Assembly (NCBI GenBank): GCA_021734325.1
Contig: JAIPJF010000010.1
Location: 1-34,554, forward strand
Length of the DNA stretch: 34,554 nt
Origin: Fidelibacterota bacterium
GTDB taxonomy: Bacteria > Fidelibacterota > UBA8477 > JABMPR01
Reading direction: 5' to 3'
The translations under genes and the position numbers were made by a program. The notes below the pieces were generated by a model. It was not told where the DNA came from. It made no database searches and saw nothing but the letters and a program-made list of their open reading frames with translations. Shown piece after piece: positions 16,391 to 25,416 of this stretch (position 1 is its first letter; every line of letters begins with the position of its first letter).

Positions 16391-17731
16391 TTAGGGTGTA
16401 TGCTTCTCGATATAGGCAGCTTCCCTTTTCCCTTCCTCTTCATCAACGAATTTGAAAAGGACGGCACCGACAACAAAAAGCAGTACAACGGATCCAATGC
16501 CCCAGCGTGAAGCGATCTGACCAATTGCGTGCAATTGTTCCGGTGTACTCGCCAGTGGACCCAGGGTACCTTTTATGGTCAATCCAACAACACCGATCAG
16601 CAGCGGTCCCAGAATCGCAGCAAATTTTCCGAGCATATTATAGAAACCGTAGAACTCACCCTCCTGACCCTTTGGAATAAGTCTGGAATAGTAGGAACGG
16701 CTCAAGGCCTGTATACCACCCTGAACCAGTCCAATGGCAATAGCCAGAGAATAAAACTCGATCGGTTTGGTCATTAAGACACCCCAGAAGGTGATGATTA
16801 TATAAGCAAAGATGCCCAAATAGATGGACTTGCGGACTCCCCATTTCTCCCCAAGTCGTCCAAAGAGAATCGCTGAGGGGAAACCAACAAACTGGGTGAT
16901 CAGGAGGGCAATGATAAGATCGCTTGACTCGAATCCAATGGACATACCGTAATCAACTGCCATCCTGATGATTGTATCCACACCATCGATATAAAACCAG
17001 TAGGCAGCCAGGAATAAGGATACCGTTTGCAGATGACGGATTTTTTTCCAGGTATCCAGATATTGTGAAATCCCGGCTTTAATGGCCGCCATCCCTCCCA
17101 GGCTTGTGTTTGTTTTCTTCTCTTCAACCCAGAATATGGTAAATAGCGTAAATAGTCCCCACCAGATGGCAACAGAGATAAATGAATACCGGACTGCCTC
17201 ACCTGCGCCAGCAAGACCAAAGGTATCAGGTGAAAGGGTCATGGCAACATTCAGGGCGAACAGTAACCCACCCCCGAGATAACCCATTCCAAATCCAAGA
17301 CCTGAAACACGATCGATCTCATTTTCGCCTGCAACACTTGGCAGCAAGGCATCATAAAAATTGTTGGCACCTGAAAAACCAATGATACCCATAATATATA
17401 TGAAAATGGCCATTGCCCAGTCCCCCTGACCCACGAGGAAGAGCCCTGCGGTCATTAATACTCCCAGGTAAGCGAAAAAGATCAGGAATTTCTTTTTGGA
17501 GGAGCCCTTATCGGCAATGGCACCTAAAATAGGAGCCATGAGCGCAACGATCAAACTTGCGAGAGAATTTGCCACGCCCAATTGAGCCGTACTGACATTC
17601 ACGTCTGCACCGGCACTCCAGTAATCCTTAAAAAAGATCGGGAAAAATCCTGCCATGACGGTTGTGGCAAAAGCTGAATTCGCCCAATCGTACATCGCCC
17701 AGCCCCAAATTTGTTTTTTTGCATGATTCAT
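16391..17731 (-). CDS. UMF1-type MFS permease (Atg22-like)
   Basis: This is a 446-aa transporter with about twelve membrane helices. The N-terminal WAMYDWANSAFATTV matches the YDWANSAF signature of the UMF1 (unknown major facilitator 1) family, which also includes the yeast vacuolar amino-acid effluxer Atg22. ADKGSSKKK and GxLGEKWG-type loops are the usual MFS A-motif-like elements. The ATG at 17731 has GAGGAAATCTG upstream. It is the last gene before the terminator and follows the sodium:solute symporter after 186 nt, so it may belong to the same salvage operon or have its own promoter. The substrate is unknown; amino acids or small peptides are reasonable guesses from family and context. 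Confidence 0.85.
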   Translation of the reverse strand: MNHAKKQIWGWAMYDWANSAFATTVMAGFFPIFFKDYWSAGADVNVSTAQLGVANSLASLIVALMAPILGAIADKGSSKKKFLIFFAYLGVLMTAGLFLVGQGDWAMAIFIYIMGIIGFSGANNFYDALLPSVAGENEIDRVSGLGFGMGYLGGGLLFALNVAMTLSPDTFGLAGAGEAVRYSFISVAIWWGLFTLFTIFWVEEKKTNTSLGGMAAIKAGISQYLDTWKKIRHLQTVSLFLAAYWFYIDGVDTIIRMAVDYGMSIGFESSDLIIALLITQFVGFPSAILFGRLGEKWGVRKSIYLGIFAYIIITFWGVLMTKPIEFYSLAIAIGLVQGGIQALSRSYYSRLIPKGQEGEFYGFYNMLGKFAAILGPLLIGVVGLTIKGTLGPLASTPEQLHAIGQIASRWGIGSVVLLFVVGAVLFKFVDEEEGKREAAYIEKHTP

Positions 17732-17917
17732 CAGATTTCCTCCATCTCTATGATTTGAGCGTTTTCAGCTATCGAGTAATTCTTTATATGGGTACTAATA
17801 AAGCGCAAAGGCTTCAGTAGCAATATATGCAATACGTCTTAAATGCGAAGTGAATTTTTCAGGAATGCAGTCGCACCATATTCCTTTTCCATTCCTCCTG
17901 AATTGCCTTGTTCCGGA

Positions 17918-19879
17918 CTAGACCTGAATTTTTGAGATTGTGAATTTCCACATCCAGGCAAATCCCAGAATTGATACCCCAAGCAAAAATAGACCAATTC
18001 CCCAATTCCCGAAAACCATATGTCCAATCGAGAAAGTCAAGCCCCATATCATTGCCACACCAGCGACCCAATTCCCGAAAAACCCTCGTGAAACCGGTTG
18101 CAATGTATGTGTCACTTTACCCTGAATGGGTCCCCACCAGCCACCTGGCTGTACCCGTTGATAGAAATTGATCAGAGTTGTCTCACTCTCTGGTTTGGTC
18201 ATAAAAGTGACGATCAGCCAGGAAATGATCGAGATCGGGACGATGATCAGCAACTTTAAATGAAATTGCATGGTCACCCCAAAAAAGACCGGATCCGGTC
18301 CAAAGAGTTCATAACTCATTCCGGCGGCCCGTGTTTGGAAATAGGCTACCACTTCAAACAGAATGGCCAGGAACAACGACGTTGAAAGGGCTGCGATTTC
18401 AGTCCAGGCATTAATCCTCCACCAGAACCAACGGAGTATAAGAACGAGACCAATCCCAGCTCCCATGGCCGCGATAAATTTCCAGGCCTTTTCGATACTC
18501 TGCATCTGGATGGCGGTGTAAGCTGCGAGAAGCATTAACAGCACCGTGGCGATCTTGGAGATCACGACATAATGCCGTTGGGCCGTATCCTGATCCCTGA
18601 AAGCTGATTCAGGTTTGAAAAAACGCTTATATACATCATTAATGATGTAGGATGCAGACCAGTTTAGATGTGTATCAATGGTGGACATGAATGCCGCCAG
18701 AAAAGAAACAACCAACACGCCCCTCATGCCACTGCCCAAAAGGGCTTTCATGACCAATGGATAGGCAGCCTTAGATCCCAGCTCGTGGGCACCCAGATCG
18801 GTAAACATGACCATGGACGCCAGGGCAACAACGATCCAAGGCCAGACCCTGAGGGCATAATGGGCAGTCTGATACCACAGGGTGGCCATCAGAGCATGGC
18901 GTTCGTCTTTCGCCGAGCTCATGCGCTGGATGATGTATCCTCCCCCATCAGTATTGTACATTGACCACCACAATACAGTCATGTATACCAGAAACTGTGA
19001 AAAGGGCGACTCCCAGAAGCTCAGGGTAAAGAATCCGCTTTCCGGCACTGGAGGGATAAAACTTAAGGTGTGCTCGCTCACGGCAGGCGTTTGTGACAAT
19101 TGCATTTTGAGGCCTTCCAGACTCGCACTCAAGTCGGCAGACCTCAATGAGTCTGTAGCTACAGCAAGTTGAGAACCTACCTGTTGAATTGCCGTTTCAA
19201 TCGAAGCATGCTCACCGGTAAAACTTCTGAGTTTCTCCAGAATGACATCCATACCCCCAACATGGTTTACAGCGATGATTGCCAGAGCGATGGATCCCAC
19301 CATGGCGATCAGAAATTGGACCATATCAGTTACCACGACCCCCCAGAATCCAGAGAGCAAAGAATATGACAGGGCGATTACCACACAGATCCAAACGGCC
19401 GCCCATTTATCCACATTGAGCATGATAGCTGCGATGGATGCCATGGCATTGATCACCCAGCCCATGACAATGAAGTTGTAGAGGATGGCGAATACACCAG
19501 CCTTGAATAATCGTAATCCGGCTGCTGGCTTACCTGAATACCGAACCTCGATCAATTCATTGTCAGTAAGCACTTCAGCCCGTCTCCAAAGTCGGGAGAA
19601 CAAGAATACACCGAGAAGGCCTGCAAGCAACTGATTCCACCAGAACCAGTTTTGCCATATTCCGGAACCACGAACAAATTCAGTCACCGCCAGAGGTGTA
19701 TCAGCTGCAAAGGTCGTGGCAACCATGGATGTTCCCACAACCCACCAGGGAAGGGTTCTTCCAGCCAGGAAATATTCACCTGTAGAGCTTGCTGCCCGCT
19801 TATAATAAAAAATGCCGACACCCATGGAAAAAGCGATGTATGCTACAATGATTGTCCAGTCAAAGAATGATAAGGCCAT
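17918..19879 (-). CDS. Sodium:solute symporter (SSS family) with a large extramembrane insertion and long C-terminus
   Basis: The 653-aa protein has the LeuT-fold core of SSS transporters. The start (FFDWTIIVAYIAFSMGVGIF, then FLAGRTLPWWVVGTSMVATTF) is the classic SSS first two helices. YSLLSGFWGVVVTDMVQF and the later AAFMSTIDTHLNWSASYIINDVY are the conserved helix 5 and sodium-site helix 8 regions. Roughly residues 225-290 form a polar, Ser/Gln/Leu-rich, probably helical insertion. The C-terminal ~150 residues add helices beyond the core. The SglT-like branch carries sugars and related solutes. Fifty nucleotides separate its start from the AmpG-like gene, so uptake of an amino sugar released from peptidoglycan is an attractive but unproven role. 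Confidence 0.88.
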   Translation of the reverse strand: MALSFFDWTIIVAYIAFSMGVGIFYYKRAASSTGEYFLAGRTLPWWVVGTSMVATTFAADTPLAVTEFVRGSGIWQNWFWWNQLLAGLLGVFLFSRLWRRAEVLTDNELIEVRYSGKPAAGLRLFKAGVFAILYNFIVMGWVINAMASIAAIMLNVDKWAAVWICVVIALSYSLLSGFWGVVVTDMVQFLIAMVGSIALAIIAVNHVGGMDVILEKLRSFTGEHASIETAIQQVGSQLAVATDSLRSADLSASLEGLKMQLSQTPAVSEHTLSFIPPVPESGFFTLSFWESPFSQFLVYMTVLWWSMYNTDGGGYIIQRMSSAKDERHALMATLWYQTAHYALRVWPWIVVALASMVMFTDLGAHELGSKAAYPLVMKALLGSGMRGVLVVSFLAAFMSTIDTHLNWSASYIINDVYKRFFKPESAFRDQDTAQRHYVVISKIATVLLMLLAAYTAIQMQSIEKAWKFIAAMGAGIGLVLILRWFWWRINAWTEIAALSTSLFLAILFEVVAYFQTRAAGMSYELFGPDPVFFGVTMQFHLKLLIIVPISIISWLIVTFMTKPESETTLINFYQRVQPGGWWGPIQGKVTHTLQPVSRGFFGNWVAGVAMIWGLTFSIGHMVFGNWGIGLFLLGVSILGFAWMWKFTISKIQV

Positions 19880-19929
19880 ATTAGTATTTTTCCTCTAAGC
19901 TAAAAAGAAATGTTACCCTGCATCAATGC

Positions 19930-21597
19930 TCATGCAGAGGCAGACTCGGATTTCTTCCCAAATTCCGGTTTTATCTTAATAAAATAGAGCGCTATAAAAC
20001 TTGGAATAGTACAAAGTATCACATAGATAAAGAATTGCTGATACCCTAAATACTCCTGTATCCACCCGCTCATCATTCCGGGAATCATCATTCCGAGCGC
20101 CATAAAGCCAGTGGTGATGGCAAAATGGGCCGTCTCATGTTTCCCTTGTCCAGCAACATACAGCATGTAAAGCATGTACCCTGTAAAACCAAAGCCGTAG
20201 CCAAATTGTTCGATAGCGATCATTGAATTAATCACAAACAGGTTTGAGGGCATGGTAAACGACATATAGATATAAACTGTATTGGGTAAATTGATCGCCA
20301 ATGCCATCCACCAGATCCATTTTTTCAGACCATGTCTGGAGGCTAGCAACCCACCCGAAATCCCACCTATCAATAGGGCCACCAATCCGACTGTTCCATA
20401 GGCAAAACTCTTTTCGGTAAGCGACAGCGCAAGACCCCCATTTTCCCTTGAATCCAGGAGGAAGGGAGAGGCCATTTTAGTTAACTGAGCTTCTGAGAAA
20501 CGGTAGAGTAACATGAATAAGACCGACGCGAGGATGCCCTCCTGCCTGAAAAAGGAGGCGAAAATCTCAAAATAGGATTCCTTCTTTTCATCTGCATCCG
20601 GTTCTCTGTCTCTGGCAGGTCTTGGAAGCATGTATCGATGATACAACGTAAAAGCGACAAATAATACACCCAGGAAGGCGATTGAGACTGACCACCCAAA
20701 GGGGATATTTCCTGCCTTCGCAATAAATTGGGAGTCAGCTTGACCCGATAACTTACCAATGACCTTGATGGTTTGCTTTTGAGGGATATCCCAGTTGTCC
20801 GCATTAAATTTCATAAGTCCCGAGGTAGAAAGGGCAATATCCTTGCTCCCCTTCTTTTGACCAAAGTGGACGGTGACCTCTTCTTCCGGAGCAGATGAGA
20901 GAACAAAGAAGACATTGCTTGAATCGGATGAAGAGCCCTTGAGTGGGACGGTGACATCCGATGGAAAAATAAGAATTTCTGTCTGACCATCAGTGCTTAT
21001 GGGGACTGAGATATCAACTTCATTTATCGGGGCAGCCATCTCTGATGCAGGAACGGCCTTGACATTCACCGAGACAGAGTCCAGTCCCGTATTGTCAATG
21101 ATAATACCGGTGATAATCCCGAGAAGACCCAACCCTGCGATCATGGCCAAACGATAGAAAGTGGACCGGATTCCAGTAAAAAATGCTTGCTCATGCTCAG
21201 TCAAACCCAGGATATAAAAGCCATCGGCAGCGATATCGTGGGTAGATGAGGAAAATGCCATGCCCCACAAAAAGAGCAGGGTCATGGGGAACCACCAGGG
21301 TAGATGGAGTGAGAATGAGACACCAAAGAACATCACAGCCAATAGAAGTTGCATCCAGATGATCCAGTTGCGCTTCGTAGAGAACATATCGACAAAGGGA
21401 CTCCAGAGCGGTTTGATCACCCAGGGTAAATACAGAAGTCCAGTCCAGAATGCCAAAACTGAGTTTGAGATGCCCATGGTCTTGTACATATCACTGGCAA
21501 CGAACATGACAATGATATAAGGCATTCCTTCAGCAAAATACAGGGAGGGTATCCATAACCATGGGGAACGACCTTTATTTTCCTTAGTTGTAGACAT
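19930..21597 (-). CDS. AmpG-like MFS permease with a periplasmic beta-domain insertion
   Basis: This 555-aa protein resembles AmpG-type muropeptide permeases. It begins WLWIPSLYFAEGMPYIIV, then LPWVIKPLWSPFVD, typical of the group, and GMAFSSSTHDIAADGF in helix 4. AmpG imports GlcNAc-anhydroMurNAc(-peptides) into the cytoplasm. After helix 5 (about residue 169) there is a polar ~130-residue insertion before helix 6, placed outside by topology; its end (FNADNWDIPQKQTIKV) looks like a Calx-beta strand pair. I chose the ATG at 21597, with GGAAGGAAA upstream; the frame extends further, but it would overlap the previous gene. It lies 22 nt after a NamZ-type hydrolase gene, which supports a muropeptide or MurNAc-related substrate. 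Confidence 0.82.
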   Translation of the reverse strand: MSTTKENKGRSPWLWIPSLYFAEGMPYIIVMFVASDMYKTMGISNSVLAFWTGLLYLPWVIKPLWSPFVDMFSTKRNWIIWMQLLLAVMFFGVSFSLHLPWWFPMTLLFLWGMAFSSSTHDIAADGFYILGLTEHEQAFFTGIRSTFYRLAMIAGLGLLGIITGIIIDNTGLDSVSVNVKAVPASEMAAPINEVDISVPISTDGQTEILIFPSDVTVPLKGSSSDSSNVFFVLSSAPEEEVTVHFGQKKGSKDIALSTSGLMKFNADNWDIPQKQTIKVIGKLSGQADSQFIAKAGNIPFGWSVSIAFLGVLFVAFTLYHRYMLPRPARDREPDADEKKESYFEIFASFFRQEGILASVLFMLLYRFSEAQLTKMASPFLLDSRENGGLALSLTEKSFAYGTVGLVALLIGGISGGLLASRHGLKKWIWWMALAINLPNTVYIYMSFTMPSNLFVINSMIAIEQFGYGFGFTGYMLYMLYVAGQGKHETAHFAITTGFMALGMMIPGMMSGWIQEYLGYQQFFIYVILCTIPSFIALYFIKIKPEFGKKSESASA

Positions 21598-21619
21598 TCT
21601 GATTTCCTTCCACCTTTTA

Positions 21620-22951
21620 TTAATCGTAAATAAGATACTTTTCTCGAGATTCTTTAAACTGCAACAGTTCTTCCTGATACACGGCGATAATTTCTTCTGC
21701 TGAGCTTCCATCGTCAACCATCCTGCGCAAGCTATCACTTCCCCAGAGTCGATCCGGACCTCGTTCGCTTCTCCATCCAAAATCGTTTGGATAATCCTTT
21801 TTAACAATCACCAGAAGATGGATCAGGAACTCCACAGGTTTGAATTCGTGCGGTTCTGTCACGCTGATCCTGAATCCATTGATCTCTTCACCTTTGAATA
21901 TCGGGTTCATGGCAACACCAGGCATATCCTGTGGCACAAAGGTCACCTGTTCAAGGATAAACCCCTTCAAGCCGCTTGCCAACAGTTGTTTGATCAAGCG
22001 ATCGGCTTCTATATACGGCGCGCCTATAAGCTCGAAAGGATGTTCGGTTCCCCGACCTTCAGATATTTGAACACCCTCCAGGAGACATAATCCTGGATAG
22101 GTTAGCGTTTCATTCGTGTTTCTCATATTTGGCGAGGGGGGAATCCACTCAAGATCTGTCTCCTGCCAGTAACTGTCAGCTTTCCAGCCCTCACATTCCA
22201 CGACATGCAATTGGATCGGACCTAAATCTGGAATCAAATGTTCTCCGATAATCATGCGGGCCAATTCACCCATGGTGAGACCGTATCTGATCGGAATTTT
22301 ATAGCGTCCGACAAAACTCTCGAAACCTTCATCCAGAACCTTCCCGCCCACTTCACGACCAAGGGGATTTGGACGATCTAAAATCATGACTGGAATTTTA
22401 TACTTTGCTCCCGCCTCTAATACGTAGCCCATAGTGGAGATATAGGTGTAAAATCGTGCCCCAACGTCCTGAATATCGAATACCAGGACATCAAGCCCGC
22501 TCATCATCTCCTTACTCGGTTCTCTCGAATCTCCATACAGACTATAGATAGAAGCACCCGTCTTGGAGTCAACACCACCCGGTATGTCATCACCACCTTG
22601 ATAATCTCCTCTGAATCCATGTTCAGGTGCGAAAATAGCGCCAACAGTAACGTCTGATGCAGCATCTAAAAGATCAACCAGATGAATTCCCTGCTTATTC
22701 ACTGCTGTATGGTTTGTAATCACTCCGACAGTCTTGCCCACCAGGGGTTCATAATTCATTTTTTCCAGAACGTCCAAGCCAGTATAAACAACTGCTCTTT
22801 CTTGTGGAACATCCACCTTCCCCATCTCCAATTGCTGCTCTTTGTGTGGACCGGGTATTTGGGAACCGGATTCGATCGATGGACCGCTAGCACATGACCA
22901 TAGACCAGCCATTAAAAAACCCAGCAAAAAAAGATTAATGATCTTATTCAT
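21620..22951 (-). CDS. namZ: Exo-beta-N-acetylmuramidase NamZ-type lipoprotein (DUF1343, GH171), copy 1
   Basis: The 443-aa product belongs to DUF1343, whose founding member NamZ of Bacillus subtilis removes terminal MurNAc from peptidoglycan fragments (CAZy GH171). Conserved motifs are GVITNHTAV, APEHGFRGDYQGG (with Glu110, the likely catalytic region), FDIQDVGARFYTYISTM, LDRPNPLG and the late PFELIGAPYI. The N-terminus is a lipoprotein signal ending LMAGLWSC, so Cys20 would be lipidated and the enzyme anchored in the envelope. GGAG lies five bases before the ATG. It is 8 nt after the GH18 gene and 22 nt before the AmpG-like gene, so all three are surely cotranscribed. Copy 2 lies at 25417-26712. 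Confidence 0.9.
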   Translation of the reverse strand: MNKIINLFLLGFLMAGLWSCASGPSIESGSQIPGPHKEQQLEMGKVDVPQERAVVYTGLDVLEKMNYEPLVGKTVGVITNHTAVNKQGIHLVDLLDAASDVTVGAIFAPEHGFRGDYQGGDDIPGGVDSKTGASIYSLYGDSREPSKEMMSGLDVLVFDIQDVGARFYTYISTMGYVLEAGAKYKIPVMILDRPNPLGREVGGKVLDEGFESFVGRYKIPIRYGLTMGELARMIIGEHLIPDLGPIQLHVVECEGWKADSYWQETDLEWIPPSPNMRNTNETLTYPGLCLLEGVQISEGRGTEHPFELIGAPYIEADRLIKQLLASGLKGFILEQVTFVPQDMPGVAMNPIFKGEEINGFRISVTEPHEFKPVEFLIHLLVIVKKDYPNDFGWRSERGPDRLWGSDSLRRMVDDGSSAEEIIAVYQEELLQFKESREKYLIYD

Positions 22952-22959
22952 TTCTGCTC

Positions 22960-25395
22960 CTATTTCAAGTAGGTCATGTTCTGTGTGTACGAATAGGATC
23001 CACCTTCGACCTTCAATATATACACACCTGAACTGACATTCGCTTTTTGCAGACCGGTCAAGGTGATATGGTTTTCCCCCGGTCCCACAGTTCGTTTAGA
23101 CTGCTGTAATAATTGTCCCTTCAAATTAAAAAGGCTGAAGGTCAATTCTGAAGGTTTACTTATCTCAATATCGACTGTGAATGATCCATTAAAAGGATTG
23201 GGATAAACCTGAGATACGGAAAATTCGGCCGGCTGCTGGATATGAGGATTTACGGGAACAGATGTTTCGAGAAAATCGAGGACAGCGGACATGATGGCTG
23301 TCCGCGCAGATGCCGGGTAAATGGCTTCAAATCCAACTCCAAGATACACGACTCCACCTAAAGCATTACTTTCGCCAAAACTTCCAATATACTGAATTCC
23401 AGCACCTCCGCTTATTGCATAGTCAACATTATCATAGTGCAGGTTGTCAAGTGAACCACCAGTAGGCTTAATCCCGTCTGGGAAGTCGACATTATAACTT
23501 CCTTGCGTTCCGTCATCAAACCGGATACCTGACATCCCTGAAAATATGCCGGTGCTCATCCCAGAAAATGAGTAGGATCCTGTATTATCGCTGATATAGT
23601 CCGCTTTAAAATAGTTATGGTAAAAGTTCTTGTCCTCTGCATTTCCATATGCATCCAGATCATAGCCAATTTCTGAGCCAGATATAAATATCCGCCCTCC
23701 CTGCTCCAGATACGCTTTGATAAGGGATTGTTCAGTTGGTGAAAAGGAGACGGTGGCTGTGGCCTCCTCCCCGCTGATCCAATCTACAATGGAGTAATCT
23801 GCCAAATTGATAGCATTTGCTTCAACTGCATCATTACTGGCTCCGTCAAATAATCTCCCGCTGGCATGCACTGCTGAGCCGTGTTCAATAATGTAATCAA
23901 AGTCATTTACTGTTCCTGAAGTTCTTTCAAATCCCTGAACAATGAGTACGCTGGATTTTTGGACGTGACTAACACTGACACCAAGGGCCTCAGAATAATT
24001 GCTCTCCCCATAGTCATTCGAGTTTCTAACCTTTATGTAAACAAGCTGTCCATCCGCCAGATTACTGAGCGTGATCTCTTGTGTTGAAGAACTATCTGTC
24101 AAAGTGTAGCTAACACCATCATAACTTGTGTAGACCTTATAGTAATTGGTGTATGGAGAATACGAACATTCTACCAGAATTGAGCCATCAGCCATATTCC
24201 GGGTGGTAAAATATCGTGATACCTGTGGTGCGGTAGTGGAACCAAAAATATCTCTGAGCCCACCCCATATCTCCGGACGTCCGCCATCGTAGCCCAAAGC
24301 CCAGATACCGACGCCCTTGATCCCTGCATTCACCGCATATTGGTATTTTGTCGCCAGGCTGGTCGAGTCATCATACCAAACCTGGTGCTGCTGGCCATTG
24401 TTATAATTGTACCAGGCAGCAGCCACACCATCGTTATACTGTTTGCCGTACACCCGGGAGGCTGTTTCGGCAGCCGGATATAGAATCGCTGCGCCTGTGG
24501 TTCCAGGGACAACCAGGGCATTCATGCTGGTGCTGCTTACTTGCCAATCCCTCCCATACCAGGGTAGGCCAAGTATGAGCTGTGATCCATCATTTCCTGT
24601 TTTGGAGAGATAATCCTTTATGGTTCGATCAATATACCAGCTCAATAGCCCCCCACCCAATGGGGAGATAGGACCTGCACGGGTACTACCAGACCAGTAG
24701 TAGCCATAGGCCATGATCATGAGTCCATCGCAATTATCTGAGAGGTAATTATAATCATAAGCATTACTCCAGTCTACTGACGGCATGGCAATGCTCACCT
24801 CGGAACCAGGTATCTGATCGTGAAAAGCTTGAGTAAGGTCATGTATAAAGATATTAAAATTCTGCTTCGCTGTTGAAGGGACAAATTCGAAGTCAATATT
24901 GACGCCATCAGCATTTCCTGCTATCACGCTGGCGATGAGATTATCGATAGCATTTTGACGATAACTCGCATTAGCAAGCAAGGTCTCAATCCCAGCATTG
25001 TCAAAGTTGGTCACGGTAACAATCACCTTTACACCTTGACCATGGGCAAGATCAACAAGACCATTTACAGGCCAGCCGTGGGAATCAGTGATAGCACCAA
25101 TGCTATTCATGGCCAACCCAAACCAGGCTATATGACTTAAGATATTGTAAGGGTAATTTTCCCAGGCGGTACCATTCCAATATGGATGATACCCAAAAAC
25201 AACATGACTGGGATTTAAAGTCATCGCATCCTCTGACAAATCTCTCGGATATCCCTTGAAATCTGAGTGCTTAATTTCAAATGTCTTAAATAGTGCGGCA
25301 TGCTGGGCATGTGTTTTTTCTAAAGCACCCTGACTAATGAGGAATGGAGTCAATGTCAGGCTTAACAGAACAAAGATCAGCTTTTTATCTAGAAT
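22960..25395 (-). CDS. Secreted GH18 glycosidase with FN3, Rossmann-like and type IX secretion tail domains
   Basis: The protein is 811 aa if it starts at the ATT at 25395. It begins with a signal peptide (LDKKLIFVLLSLTLTPFLIS). GH18 covers about residues 62-385, with the catalytic DGVNIDFE (Asp168, acid Glu170), MIMAYGYYWSG and GLPWYGRDW. A fibronectin III-like domain (about 395-475), a flavodoxin/ThuA-like alpha/beta domain (about 480-720) and a type IX-style sorting tail with VYPNPFNGSF and SGVYILKVEGG (725-811) follow. GH18 includes chitinases and peptidoglycan N-acetylglucosaminidases such as YaaH/SleL; lying between two NamZ genes points to peptidoglycan glycan. The first conventional start is a TTG at 25353, which would cut the signal peptide. 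See the ribosome-site entry. Confidence 0.88.
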   Translation of the reverse strand: MLDKKLIFVLLSLTLTPFLISQGALEKTHAQHAALFKTFEIKHSDFKGYPRDLSEDAMTLNPSHVVFGYHPYWNGTAWENYPYNILSHIAWFGLAMNSIGAITDSHGWPVNGLVDLAHGQGVKVIVTVTNFDNAGIETLLANASYRQNAIDNLIASVIAGNADGVNIDFEFVPSTAKQNFNIFIHDLTQAFHDQIPGSEVSIAMPSVDWSNAYDYNYLSDNCDGLMIMAYGYYWSGSTRAGPISPLGGGLLSWYIDRTIKDYLSKTGNDGSQLILGLPWYGRDWQVSSTSMNALVVPGTTGAAILYPAAETASRVYGKQYNDGVAAAWYNYNNGQQHQVWYDDSTSLATKYQYAVNAGIKGVGIWALGYDGGRPEIWGGLRDIFGSTTAPQVSRYFTTRNMADGSILVECSYSPYTNYYKVYTSYDGVSYTLTDSSSTQEITLSNLADGQLVYIKVRNSNDYGESNYSEALGVSVSHVQKSSVLIVQGFERTSGTVNDFDYIIEHGSAVHASGRLFDGASNDAVEANAINLADYSIVDWISGEEATATVSFSPTEQSLIKAYLEQGGRIFISGSEIGYDLDAYGNAEDKNFYHNYFKADYISDNTGSYSFSGMSTGIFSGMSGIRFDDGTQGSYNVDFPDGIKPTGGSLDNLHYDNVDYAISGGAGIQYIGSFGESNALGGVVYLGVGFEAIYPASARTAIMSAVLDFLETSVPVNPHIQQPAEFSVSQVYPNPFNGSFTVDIEISKPSELTFSLFNLKGQLLQQSKRTVGPGENHITLTGLQKANVSSGVYILKVEGGSYSYTQNMTYLK

Positions 25396-25407
25396 AGGAT
25401 CACCTCT
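25393..25407 (-). promoter_or_regulatory. Ribosome binding site and apparent ATT start codon of the GH18 gene
   Basis: On the minus strand AGAGGTG (25401-25407) is followed, seven bases after GAGG, by an in-frame ATT at 25395. From there the frame encodes a complete signal peptide. No ATG, GTG or TTG lies between the preceding in-frame stop (the stop of the upstream NamZ gene at 25417) and the TTG at 25353, which has no ribosome binding site. Confidence 0.6.
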
Positions 25408-25416
25408 GAAGTGGGC

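Noticed and set aside
16288..16524. N-terminal extension of the DUF971 gene
   Set aside because: It would run through the strong terminator at 16334-16368 and overlap the permease gene in an unlikely composition; the ATG at 16287 fits the family.
17839..17890. Short peptide gene MEKEYG... after the symporter gene
   Set aside because: The AGGAGG is only two bases from the ATG, the peptide has 17 residues, and nothing suggests conservation.
21598..21807. 70-codon extension of the AmpG-like gene
   Set aside because: It lies antisense-free but within the NamZ coding region in another frame, and the ATG at 21597 has a good ribosome site and the family N-terminus.
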